Assembly (NCBI RefSeq): GCF_010367435.1
Contig: NZ_WJWY01000001.1
Coordinates: forward strand, 1-64,000
Length of the DNA stretch: 64,000 nt
Source: Fusobacterium sp. IOR10
GTDB taxonomy: Bacteria; Fusobacteriota; Fusobacteriia; Fusobacteriales; Fusobacteriaceae
Reading direction: 5' to 3'
The position numbers and the translations under genes are program-made. The notes beneath the pieces were generated by a model that saw only the letters and a program-made list of their open reading frames with translations, was not told the origin of the DNA and made no database searches. Shown piece after piece: positions 19,207 to 27,668 of this stretch. Every line of letters starts with the position of its first letter. The stretch's first letter is position 1.

Positions 19207-20146
19207 TAATTTTTTGCTCCCTTCCTAATTCTTCTAACATTCTTATTACTTCCAAAGGATTTTCTTCCCTATTGATTTTATTTTTGGTATCTGAAGAACC
19301 TCTAATTCCTTTTAAATACCAACAAATATGCTTTCTCATTTCAAATATAAATTTATTATTTCCATTATTATCTATTTCTGCCATTTTTATATGTTTAATG
19401 GCCATATTTATTTTATCTTCTGGTGTAACCTTTGTTTTAACTTCTCCAAATTCTAACATCTCTCTGATTTCTCTTATTAACCAAGGATTACCACATATTC
19501 CCCTAGCAAGCATAATCCCATCTACATTTGAATAATTTATTTTTTCAATAGCATCTTCTGGTGTGAATATATCCCCATTTCCTATAACTGGTATATTTAC
19601 AGCTTCTTTTATTTCTTTTATTTTAGACCAATCGGCTTTTCCAGTATACATTTGTTCTTTTGTTCTACCGTGAACTGTTATATGAGTACATCCTATTTCT
19701 TCAGCTATTTTTGCTATTTTTATATATTCTGAAACTCCCTTATAACCAATTCTAATTTTTACAGAAATAGTTGTTTCTGGTTTCAAATTATTTTTCATAG
19801 CTTGTAATATTTCTCTTATTTTATCTGGATTAGCCACCAAAGCTGATCCATAACCATTTTTAACAATTTTAGCCATTGGACACCCAGCATTTAAATCTAT
19901 ATGTTTGACACCTTTACTTTCTAAAAATTTTACACTTTTTATAGTTTTTTCAATATCATTTCCAAAAATCTGAACTGAATCTCCATCTCTCAATCTTAAT
20001 AGTCTATTTAAAGTCTTTTCATTTAAAGCATCTATTGCATTTACACTTACCATTTCTGTAAAGATCATATCTGGTTTAAATTCACTTAAAATAGATCTAA
20101 ATGTATAATCTGTTACTCCTGCCATTGGAGCAATAAATATTTTCAT
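19199..20146 (-). CDS. dusB: tRNA-dihydrouridine synthase (DusB-like)
   Basis: A flavoprotein that reduces specific uridines in tRNA. The 315-aa TIM barrel opens with FIAPMAGVTDYTFR. It carries the catalytic Cys in LNAGCPMAKIVKNGYGSAL, the KIRIGYKG loop, the ITVHGRTKEQMYTGKADW motif, and the FMN-phosphate site GNGDI/GIMLARGICGNPW. The DusB-type assignment rests on overall similarity. It is the first gene of the operon to secF, behind the promoter at 20218-20246. Confidence 0.9.
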   Translation of the reverse strand: MKIFIAPMAGVTDYTFRSILSEFKPDMIFTEMVSVNAIDALNEKTLNRLLRLRDGDSVQIFGNDIEKTIKSVKFLESKGVKHIDLNAGCPMAKIVKNGYGSALVANPDKIREILQAMKNNLKPETTISVKIRIGYKGVSEYIKIAKIAEEIGCTHITVHGRTKEQMYTGKADWSKIKEIKEAVNIPVIGNGDIFTPEDAIEKINYSNVDGIMLARGICGNPWLIREIREMLEFGEVKTKVTPEDKINMAIKHIKMAEIDNNGNNKFIFEMRKHICWYLKGIRGSSDTKNKINREENPLEVIRMLEELGREQKING

Positions 20147-20217
20147 TAATTCACATCCTCTTTTTTCTTCTTGAGCAACTTATAAAAGTCACTCTATACA
20201 ATTATCCACAATATAAA

Positions 20218-20246
20218 ATTCTACCATATTTCTTATTATTTTTCAA
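20218..20246 (-). promoter_or_regulatory. sigma70-type promoter for the dusB-mutS-lpt-alaS-ruvX-secDF operon
   Basis: On the minus strand TTGAAA (20241-20246) and TAGAAT (20218-20223) are separated by 17 bp, and TGG before the -10 box forms an extended -10. Transcription would start near 20211, about 65 nt before the dusB ATG. Confidence 0.75.
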
Positions 20247-20268
20247 TTGTATCTAGTGCTTTTCCTAA

Positions 20269-20291
20269 TAAAATAAAGTGTTTTTATTTTA
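20269..20291 (-). terminator. possible AT-only hairpin after sbcC
   Basis: TAAAATAAA (20269-20277) pairs with TTTATTTTA (20283-20291) around a 5-nt loop, 14 bp after the sbcC stop. The stem contains no G-C pair, so it would be weak; it is the only terminator candidate between sbcC and the dusB promoter. Confidence 0.3.
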
Positions 20292-20304
20292 AAATTTCTG
20301 TATA

Positions 20305-23300
20305 TTAAATAATTTTAACACAACTTCCTTTAATCCCTGGAACTGCAGGTATTACCTCTAAACTTCTTATTATTTTAATTTTTAATTCCTCTAAATGCGT
20401 TATTATCCCCACTCTCAATTTTTCTTCACTATTTATATTTTCTAGAGATTCTATAACTTTATCTAATAATTTCTCATCTAAAGTTCCAAAACCTTCATCT
20501 AAAAAGAAAAATTCCAATTGGATTTTCCCCTTAAGTTGCATCTGATTAGAAAGAGCTAAAGCTAAGCATAAAGAAACTATAAAAGTTTCCCCTCCAGATA
20601 GTGTGGAACATCTTCTTTTTGAACCTTCATTAAAATAATCAATTACATAAAAATCACATTCATCATCTGATAAAAGTTGATATCTTCCATTTGTTATTCT
20701 TTTTAATCTATTAGATGCTTGGGATACTATACTTTTTAATTTCTTAACTGATAAAAATTCAACAAAAGCTCTACCCTTTAATTTTTTACCTAATTCCTCT
20801 GCCACTTCATATTTTTTCTCTGCATTCTTTTTCAACTTTATTATTTCTTTTAATTCTTCTAAAAGAATTTTTTTGTCTTGAATTTTTTTTTCTAAAGTGG
20901 ATATATCTATTTTTAGGGTTTCGCTTATTTCTTTTAATTCTTTATTTTTTATTTTTAGTTCTTCCCATCTTTCTAAACTTTGACTTCTTCCATTAATCAA
21001 CTTTATATTTTCATCTAATAAAGTTAATATTCTTTGCATCTCTTTTTCATAATTATTTACTTCTATTTTTATTTGTTCATATTTTTCATCATCTAATATA
21101 CTTTTTTCCACTTCATCTTGATTCTTGAAAATAGAACCAGCTAATTTTACCTCAAATTTAGTACTTTTAATATGTATATCATCAATAATAATTTTTAATT
21201 CAGTTTTATTTTTTATTATAGAACCTTTAATTTCTTCTAATTTTAAAGTGTTTAATTGTGTAGCATCGTAATTATCTGATATTTGTTCAATTAATTTTTC
21301 TATTTTACTTTGAAGCTTAATAGTTTTATCTTGATTCTTCTCTAAAGACATTTTCTTTTCTTTTAAGAACTCAATTATATTTTTTGATATTTCCCCATAT
21401 TTTTCTAAAATTTCAATATCTTTTTCTTTTATTTCCTCTGTTAACTTTAAATAGTCATCCTTAAGATTATTCAATTCCCCTATTAATCTTTTTTCATCCT
21501 TTGATAAAGATATTTTTTCTGATTCCTTTTGTATAACCTTAATATTTAATTCTTTTAATTTGTTTTCCTTTTTTTCTGTATTTATTTTCTCTTTTTCTAA
21601 CAGTACTGATTGTTTTTCTATTTCTATTTCCTCTTCCTCTATATTTAATTTTTCAAATTTTATTTTAAAATTATTTAATTCATCTTCTAAATTGTTTATC
21701 TTTTCCAAAAGTTTACTGTCTTCTACTATTTTTTCATCTTTTTCTTTTAATAAATTTTCTATTTCCAACTCTAAATCATGAGTTTTTTCATTGCCTATCT
21801 CCATTTTTTTATGATGAGTTGATCCACAAACTGGGCAAGGTTCCCCCTCTTTTAATTCTTCATATAGTCTATAGGCAAAACTTTCTTTTAATTTTTTATT
21901 TTTATCTTTTATTTTAGTTAAATAAAGTTCTTTTTCTTTAGCTATAACCTTTCTTTCTCCTATTAATTTTTCAAGGAATTCTTCTTTAATCTCTTTTTCC
22001 CTTTTCTCTTTTTTAGCTTCATTTATATATTCAACTTTTTCTTTTAAAGCTTCCTCCATTTCCTTTAAGATATCTCTTTTTATTTCTCCAACTAATTTTA
22101 TCTGGTCCCTTGTAGTTTTCAACTCTTTTGTTATTTTTTCACTATTTATAGTATTTTCTTTTATTTCTTCTTCTTTTATAATTATATTTTCTTTAATTAC
22201 ATCCTGTTGCTTTTTTTTAATTAATATATTGTTCTTTTCTTCATATAATTTATTTAGTTCTCTTAACTCTTCAATACTGAAATTAATACTAGCTTTTTCT
22301 TCTGCATAATTTTCTTTCTTTTCCAGAAGTTTTTCCCTTATTTCTTTTAAATTTTCAATATTAATATCTTCTTTGATTTTACTTTTTTCTAGTTCATTTT
22401 TTTCCTTTGTTCTTTCCTCTAGTCTTTCTTTTAATAAAGCTAACTCTTTCATTTGACTTTTTAATTCTCTTCCAAGATCATTTTTTTCTATTTTCACCTT
22501 GTATTCTTCTATTATATTTTTATTTTTTAAAAGATCATCTTTAGATATGCCCAGTTGAATATTTTTATCTAGTAATTCTCTCAACGTTTTTTCTTCCTCA
22601 TAAATCCTATCAAACTCTTTTTTTTCTTGTTCTTTATTAAATAAGTTTTCTTTTTTTTCTTCTAATAAAGTTTCTAATTCTTTAATATCCTCTGAATTTA
22701 TCTCTCCCTTTCCTATAATTTGATTTCTATATTTTTCATTTTCTTTAGACCAATAATTTTTTTCAGAAAATATTTTTTTTTCCAATTTTTCCCCATATTT
22801 TTCCAAAGCAAATATTTTTTCAAGCATCTCTATTTTTTCTTTTCCCCTTAATTTTAAAAACTCATTAAATTTTCCTTGGGGTAAAACAACTGTTCTTGAA
22901 AAATCATCCACGTCTAATCCAAATTCTTCATTTAATATATTTTTTACTTCTGTCTTTTTATTAGCTAAAATATTTCCATTTTTTATTAAAATAGCATCCT
23001 TTGATTTTATTATTTCTTGTCCCTTTAAAGTTCCTCTTTTATAACTTCTTTTTATTTCATATATGTCTTTTCCTAGGGCAAATGAATAATATACTTCCAT
23101 TTTTTTTGAACTATCATTTATTGAATTTAAAAGGCTGCTTTTATTTCCATCTATTTTATTTCTTGGAATTTCATCAAATAAAGCTAAAATCATTCCATCT
23201 AATATAGTTGACTTTCCACTTCCTGTTTTCCCAAAAATTCCAAACAATCCAAATTCTGTAAGTTTTTCAAAATCTATTGTTTGCTTTTCTTTAAAGCTTT

Positions 23301-23334
23301 GCAATCCTTCTATTTCTAATTTTATTGGTCTCAT
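20305..23334 (-). CDS. sbcC: exonuclease SbcCD subunit C (SMC-like ATPase)
   Basis: Works with SbcD as a nuclease that opens hairpins and trims DNA ends. The 1009-aa protein has Walker A GKTGSGKSTILDG at about 35-47, a very long lysine/glutamate-rich coiled coil, the zinc-hook motif CPVCG near residue 501 at the tip, a second coiled coil, and a C-terminal ATPase half with TLSGGETFIVSLCLALALS and FFLDEGFGTLD. Length and order match the family. Its ATG shares one base with the sbcD stop (TAATG), so the two are translationally coupled. Confidence 0.95.
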   Translation of the reverse strand: MRPIKLEIEGLQSFKEKQTIDFEKLTEFGLFGIFGKTGSGKSTILDGMILALFDEIPRNKIDGNKSSLLNSINDSSKKMEVYYSFALGKDIYEIKRSYKRGTLKGQEIIKSKDAILIKNGNILANKKTEVKNILNEEFGLDVDDFSRTVVLPQGKFNEFLKLRGKEKIEMLEKIFALEKYGEKLEKKIFSEKNYWSKENEKYRNQIIGKGEINSEDIKELETLLEEKKENLFNKEQEKKEFDRIYEEEKTLRELLDKNIQLGISKDDLLKNKNIIEEYKVKIEKNDLGRELKSQMKELALLKERLEERTKEKNELEKSKIKEDINIENLKEIREKLLEKKENYAEEKASINFSIEELRELNKLYEEKNNILIKKKQQDVIKENIIIKEEEIKENTINSEKITKELKTTRDQIKLVGEIKRDILKEMEEALKEKVEYINEAKKEKREKEIKEEFLEKLIGERKVIAKEKELYLTKIKDKNKKLKESFAYRLYEELKEGEPCPVCGSTHHKKMEIGNEKTHDLELEIENLLKEKDEKIVEDSKLLEKINNLEDELNNFKIKFEKLNIEEEEIEIEKQSVLLEKEKINTEKKENKLKELNIKVIQKESEKISLSKDEKRLIGELNNLKDDYLKLTEEIKEKDIEILEKYGEISKNIIEFLKEKKMSLEKNQDKTIKLQSKIEKLIEQISDNYDATQLNTLKLEEIKGSIIKNKTELKIIIDDIHIKSTKFEVKLAGSIFKNQDEVEKSILDDEKYEQIKIEVNNYEKEMQRILTLLDENIKLINGRSQSLERWEELKIKNKELKEISETLKIDISTLEKKIQDKKILLEELKEIIKLKKNAEKKYEVAEELGKKLKGRAFVEFLSVKKLKSIVSQASNRLKRITNGRYQLLSDDECDFYVIDYFNEGSKRRCSTLSGGETFIVSLCLALALSNQMQLKGKIQLEFFFLDEGFGTLDEKLLDKVIESLENINSEEKLRVGIITHLEELKIKIIRSLEVIPAVPGIKGSCVKII

Positions 23335-24482
23335 TATTCATCATCTCCAACTAGTTTTTCAAAAAGATTTATAATTTCTTTAGATGGGGTAATTCCATCC
23401 TTATTTTTATAAAATTCTAAAAAAGCTTCTTTTATATTAATTTCTGAATAATCAATTTCTTCATCATAGGTTTCTTCCCCTAATAAAATTGGTATTATTT
23501 CAACTATATTTTTATTTTCTTTAATTTTTCTTATATCACTTGATTTTAAATGTGTTTTTGTTTTTATTTTCAAATAAATCCATTCTTCTTTTTCTTTTAA
23601 GCTATTTGAGATTTCAATGGCCTCTTCTATTGAATTTCCAATATATTCCTTTATGGGCTTATAATTTTCTAGAGGTATTTCTTTAATATTTGTATCAAAA
23701 TTTCCATTTACTTGAACTATAAAAACTTTTTTTAAAAAGTTTTTTTCAGTGGATCTATATTCTATTGGAGAACCTGAATAACAAGCTCTTTTAGAAGTGA
23801 ATTTCATAGGTTTATGAATATGTCCTAAAGCAATATAGTCAACATCTGGTAAATCTTTAACTTTAACAGCCATTGATCCACCAAGTTCAACTTCTTTATC
23901 TTCCCTTGTAACAAATAAATGTGTCATTACAACAACTGGAACATCTTCTTTATTATTTTCTATTCCTTCCTTTAATATCTCTCCTATTCTTTCAGAGTAT
24001 TTCCCATCTTCAAAAGTTTCATTTAAAGCTGCTTCACTAGGATAAGGTAAACAATATAAAAACATTTTTTTCTCTGATATTTTTAAAAGAATTCCCCCTT
24101 GAAATGATTCTAGTATTTCCATATTGGAATATTTTCCTACATTTTTAATTTCATATGGTTCTTTATAAATTATCACCCCAATATCTTTAACTAAAGATTT
24201 GGAAGCAGCTAGTCTTTCTCCATTATCATGGTTTCCTGGTATTATTACAACTCCAACTTTTCCATTTAAAGATATTCTTTTTAGTGATTCAAAAAATAAA
24301 GTTTCTGCCTCTGCTGAAGGGTTAGGAGTATCAAAAATATCTCCAGCTATTAGTATTAAATCTGGTTTTTCCCCTTGAACAATTTTCTTTAAATTATTTA
24401 TAAATTTTTCTTGTTCTTCTATTCTTTTCATTCCCTCTAATTTTTTCCCAAAATGCCAATCTGAAGTATGTAATATTTTCAT
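23334..24482 (-). CDS. sbcD: exonuclease SbcCD subunit D (Mre11-like nuclease)
   Basis: The Mn-dependent nuclease subunit. The 382-aa protein has the phosphoesterase motifs LHTSDWHFGKKLEG, LIAGDIFDTPNPSAEAE, IIPGNHDNGERLAAS, MTHLFV and LGHIHKPM in order, followed by a C-terminal capping region. The GGGGGAAAGG ribosome binding site and the ATG overlap the last codons of the upstream mtnK frame (ATGA). A TATAAT and an intrinsic-terminator-like hairpin lie 37-140 bp upstream, inside mtnK, and suggest that sbcDC may have its own transcript. Confidence 0.95.
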   Translation of the reverse strand: MKILHTSDWHFGKKLEGMKRIEEQEKFINNLKKIVQGEKPDLILIAGDIFDTPNPSAEAETLFFESLKRISLNGKVGVVIIPGNHDNGERLAASKSLVKDIGVIIYKEPYEIKNVGKYSNMEILESFQGGILLKISEKKMFLYCLPYPSEAALNETFEDGKYSERIGEILKEGIENNKEDVPVVVMTHLFVTREDKEVELGGSMAVKVKDLPDVDYIALGHIHKPMKFTSKRACYSGSPIEYRSTEKNFLKKVFIVQVNGNFDTNIKEIPLENYKPIKEYIGNSIEEAIEISNSLKEKEEWIYLKIKTKTHLKSSDIRKIKENKNIVEIIPILLGEETYDEEIDYSEINIKEAFLEFYKNKDGITPSKEIINLFEKLVGDDE

Positions 24483-25792
24483 CCTTTCCCCCTTGAAAAT
24501 TTCTTTGATTTCTCTTTAATTATAACCTCTCTTAAATAATAACGCAAGAAAACAAGGGCTTTATATTTTAATAAAAAAAGATGCAATAAGCATCTTTTTT
24601 TATTAAAATATAAAGCCCTTCCCTTTTTTATACTGTACCTTTCCTTTATAAATCTTATTCCTATTTCAAGTAGTTCCCTTTCAACTAAAATTCTTTTGCT
24701 TTTATCTTTTATTCCTTCTATTTCAATTACTTTTGTATCTCCAACAACTCTTCTAATTATTTCAAGTCCTGCTGACCCAATTGAATCTGCTAATATTTCA
24801 GACAAATACCACTGCATAAATTCCTTTTCATGATACAAAGATTTTTTTACTAATTTAGTATATTTATTTTTAAATTTAACAATAAACATGTCAAATATTT
24901 CTTCAATTGAATTAGACAACCATTTAAGAAATTCTTCCTTTTCTTTACTTTCCCCCATTGTATATTTTTTATTAATTAAAGGAAAATATAAATTACCTAT
25001 AACATTTCCTATGTCATAACCCATTGGACCATAAAAAGCAAATTCTGGGTCTATTACTTTTATACCATTTTTATTTATAAATATTGAACCTGAGTGTAGA
25101 TCCCCATGGATTAATGCTTGTGCATTGTTCATAAAATTATTTTTTAACTTTCCAACTTCCAAATGTAAACTTTTATCCTCATATAATTTTTCTTGAACTA
25201 ATTTTTTATTTTCTTCTAAAATTATATTTCTTTTTTTATAATCATCGTATGGTTCTGTAAAAACAAGGCATTCTGAAATATCACATAACTCTTTATTAAT
25301 AAAAGTTTGAACCTTATGTTTTTTTTCTCCAGAATCCATAACTAAATCAGTTGTTGGAAGTAATGTATCAACTAAAAAACTACTAATTTTATCTGAAAAA
25401 TTAGGAAATATTTTTTCTTTTAATAATTCTTTTCTTAAATTTTTAAATTCAGATATGTCTTCCATAACAATAACGCACATAACATCATCATAGTAATATA
25501 TCTTAGGTACTGATTCTTCTGAATATTTCCATTGTATTTTTAAAATTTCTGCTTCTATTTTACTTCTAGCTAAATCCAAGGGTCTTCCTGATGATCTTAA
25601 AAATTTATCAGCTTGTTTTAATACAACTGACTTATTATTGGATTCATCAATTACTCTAAAAACATAGTTTATATTTCCATCTCCAATTTCTTCACCTTTT
25701 AATTTAGAATTTTTATCAAATATATTAAAATCTTTAACATAATTTACAGCATCTTCAACAGATAGACGAAAATGTTTTTTATATTTTTCCAT
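24479..25792 (-). CDS. mtnK: S-methyl-5-thioribose kinase
   Basis: Phosphorylates 5-methylthioribose to its 1-phosphate in salvage of the methylthio by-product of SAM. The 437-aa protein has the phosphotransferase motifs HGDLHSGS at 229-236 (catalytic Asp231) and DPEFAF at 248-253, plus IGDGNINYVFRV in the ATP-binding N-lobe. Typical MtnK proteins are about 400 aa. The last 45 or so residues here are read through a perfect 31-bp palindrome (24554-24620) and do not look conserved, so the true C-terminus may lie near residue 391. The kinase assignment is firm; the C-terminal extension is doubtful. It follows mtnA by 20 bp. Confidence 0.88.
   Translation of the reverse strand: MEKYKKHFRLSVEDAVNYVKDFNIFDKNSKLKGEEIGDGNINYVFRVIDESNNKSVVLKQADKFLRSSGRPLDLARSKIEAEILKIQWKYSEESVPKIYYYDDVMCVIVMEDISEFKNLRKELLKEKIFPNFSDKISSFLVDTLLPTTDLVMDSGEKKHKVQTFINKELCDISECLVFTEPYDDYKKRNIILEENKKLVQEKLYEDKSLHLEVGKLKNNFMNNAQALIHGDLHSGSIFINKNGIKVIDPEFAFYGPMGYDIGNVIGNLYFPLINKKYTMGESKEKEEFLKWLSNSIEEIFDMFIVKFKNKYTKLVKKSLYHEKEFMQWYLSEILADSIGSAGLEIIRRVVGDTKVIEIEGIKDKSKRILVERELLEIGIRFIKERYSIKKGRALYFNKKRCLLHLFLLKYKALVFLRYYLREVIIKEKSKKFSRGKG
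24519..24547 (-). promoter_or_regulatory. possible promoter for sbcDC inside the mtnK 3' end
   Basis: TATAAT (24519-24524) lies 17 bp after TTGCGT (24542-24547) on the minus strand, between the internal hairpin of mtnK and the sbcD ATG at 24482. The -10 is perfect and the -35 poor. Its place just after a terminator-like hairpin makes a real transcription boundary plausible. Confidence 0.4.
24554..24620 (-). terminator. perfect 31-bp palindrome with intrinsic-terminator core, inside the mtnK frame
   Basis: Two 31-nt arms (24554-24584 and 24590-24620) are exact reverse complements around a 5-nt loop. The core GATGC-loop-GCATC followed by TTTTTTT is a textbook intrinsic terminator and works on either strand because A7 and T7 flank the core. 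The outer arms extend the stem to GGGC/GCCC. It falls inside codons 391-413 of the open mtnK frame. Confidence 0.75.
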
Positions 25793-25812
25793 ATTGCCCC
25801 ACCTTCTTTCTT

Positions 25813-26862
25813 TTAATAATATTGTTCTATTTCTGTTTCAAAATATTCTTTTAAATTATAAGGGGAATAGATCCCTTGATCTGTAACTACTGCACTTACT
25901 AATTCTGGGGGAGTAATATCAAAGGCAGGATAATAACCTTCCACTCCTTTTAAAGTGTTTTCTATTCCATTACAACTAGTTACCTCTCTTGGATCCCTTT
26001 CTTCAATTATAATATTTTCCAAATACTTTTCTTCATCTGGAATTCCTGTTACAAAATATGGTATTCCAAAATATTTTGCACAAATTGCAATTTGCATAGT
26101 TCCAACCTTATTAACTATATTTCCATCCATGCAAATAGTATCTGCTGCTGAAGTAAAAACATCAATTCCTTTCTCTTTTATAGTCCATGCTGGCATATTA
26201 TCTGTTATAACAGTTACTTTAAATCCTTGATTCTTTAAAACACTTGCAGTTAAACGAGCCCCTTGTAAATAAGGCCTTGTCTCAGGACAATAAAATTCAA
26301 TTTTTTTATTTTGTTTTTTTATCTCTCTTCCCATACATCCCACAATTGTTTCTCCAAAACATTGTGTCATAACTTTTCCCTCTTTAGGAAATAAATTGAC
26401 TAAATTAACAGCAACTTCTGACATTCTTCTATATCTTCTTTCTAAAGAATCTATAGTTCTTTGGAATATTGCTTCTATTGGAGAATTTCCTTCCCTTAAA
26501 GCTTTAATTCCAACTTCAGCACAAGAGTTTGTTATGAGTTTCATTCTATTAATTGTAGTTGGACGAGCGTGAGATATTATTTCTGAAGCGTTTATCAAAT
26601 AATTAATTTGTTCCTCTAATTTCATATGCTTACATTCATAAGCAGCTAAAGCCATTCCCATCCCTGCAGCTGTATATGGTCCTGCACTTTGGGTTACCAT
26701 ATCTGCAATAGCTTGCTTCACATCTTTGTAAGTTCTACATTCTACAAATTTAATTTCCCTAGGATAAACTCTTCTATCTAATATTCTTACTTTCCCATTT
26801 TCATACCAAGCTATATTTTCATATTTCAACATAAAAGCTAAGTCTTTATCCATTCTATCCAT
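25813..26862 (-). CDS. mtnA: S-methyl-5-thioribose-1-phosphate isomerase
   Basis: Isomerises methylthioribose-1-phosphate to methylthioribulose-1-phosphate. The 349-aa protein belongs to the eIF2B-alpha-like fold. Conserved blocks are GAMG-equivalent AAGMGMALAAYECK, ARPTTINRM near residue 94, EFYCPETRPYLQGARLTA with the catalytic Cys, the catalytic Asp in CMDGNIVNKVGT, and the C-terminal YYPAFDITPPELVSAVVTD. GAGGTTAAA precedes the ATG. It sits between the class II aldolase and mtnK, and no mtnB, mtnC or mtnD is near. Confidence 0.93.
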   Translation of the reverse strand: MDRMDKDLAFMLKYENIAWYENGKVRILDRRVYPREIKFVECRTYKDVKQAIADMVTQSAGPYTAAGMGMALAAYECKHMKLEEQINYLINASEIISHARPTTINRMKLITNSCAEVGIKALREGNSPIEAIFQRTIDSLERRYRRMSEVAVNLVNLFPKEGKVMTQCFGETIVGCMGREIKKQNKKIEFYCPETRPYLQGARLTASVLKNQGFKVTVITDNMPAWTIKEKGIDVFTSAADTICMDGNIVNKVGTMQIAICAKYFGIPYFVTGIPDEEKYLENIIIEERDPREVTSCNGIENTLKGVEGYYPAFDITPPELVSAVVTDQGIYSPYNLKEYFETEIEQYY

Positions 26863-26913
26863 TTTAACCTCTTTTCTTTTTATAATAAGTTAACAAGAAC
26901 TACCTGAAATTAT

Positions 26914-27579
26914 TTATATTTCCTCATGTTCATCTATTTTTTTCCCATAATCTTCAAATCTTTTCATTACTTTTTTCATTTCTTTTTCTGGTAATATACA
27001 TGGTTCCCCTATAACTTTTGAAATAAAATATAACTCACAGCAAAATTCAACATTTTCAGCTATATTATAAGCTTCACTTATATCCTTTCCTCCAGTTAAT
27101 AATCCATGGTTAGAAAGCAAAACTCCCTTATTTCCTTCCATTGATTTATATGCATTTTTAGCTAGTTCCACTGTTCCGTAAGTGGCATATTTTGCACAAG
27201 GAATTTCTTCCCCTGCCACTGCTAATAAATAATGAATTGCAGGTAATTTTTTTCCAGTGCAAGAAAGCCCTGTTGAGTATTTAGAATGAGTATGCACCAT
27301 TGCATTTATATCTTTTCTATACTTATAAAAAATTCTATGCATATCTGCTTCACTTGAAGGAACTCTATTTCCCTCTATAATTTTTCCTGTTTCTACATCT
27401 AATATCACAATATCTTCTGGAGTAATATCCAAATATCCCACTCCACTTGGAGTAATTGCCATTAGATTTTTTTCTCTATTAAATATACTTAAGTTTCCTC
27501 CAGTCCCCTTTGTTAAACCATCTGAAATCATTTTTTTCCCATAATTCATTAACTGTATTCTTTCATTTTTTAATAACAT
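26914..27579 (-). CDS. class II aldolase/adducin-family protein, probable 5-(methylthio)ribulose-1-phosphate aldolase
   Basis: A zinc aldolase of the L-fuculose-1-phosphate aldolase type, 221 aa. Zinc ligands are His96 and His98 (VHTHSKYS) and His158 (SNHGLL), and Glu77 (PSSEADMH) is the likely catalytic acid. By sequence alone it could act on fuculose-phosphate. With mtnA and mtnK directly downstream it is more likely the Ald2-type enzyme that splits methylthioribulose-1-phosphate, or its 5-deoxy analogue, to dihydroxyacetone phosphate plus an aldehyde (the DHAP shunt). It could also be MtnB, a dehydratase of the same fold, but no MtnC or MtnD partner is present. Confidence 0.75.
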   Translation of the reverse strand: MLLKNERIQLMNYGKKMISDGLTKGTGGNLSIFNREKNLMAITPSGVGYLDITPEDIVILDVETGKIIEGNRVPSSEADMHRIFYKYRKDINAMVHTHSKYSTGLSCTGKKLPAIHYLLAVAGEEIPCAKYATYGTVELAKNAYKSMEGNKGVLLSNHGLLTGGKDISEAYNIAENVEFCCELYFISKVIGEPCILPEKEMKKVMKRFEDYGKKIDEHEEI

Positions 27580-27636
27580 ATTTTCCCCTTTTTAATATTT
27601 AGTAGAGTCCATATCACTTAAAATATTTTAAACAAA

Positions 27637-27668
27637 AAAACTTAGAGATTAATTTTTCTCTAAGTTTT
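27637..27668 (-). terminator. intrinsic terminator after holB
   Basis: On the minus strand AAAACTTAGAGA, an 8-nt loop and TCTCTAAGTTTT form a 12-bp stem followed by a T run. The stem overlaps the last base pairs of the upstream gene's stop codon (27667), so it closes the mutS2/cysS/mreB run. Confidence 0.85.
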
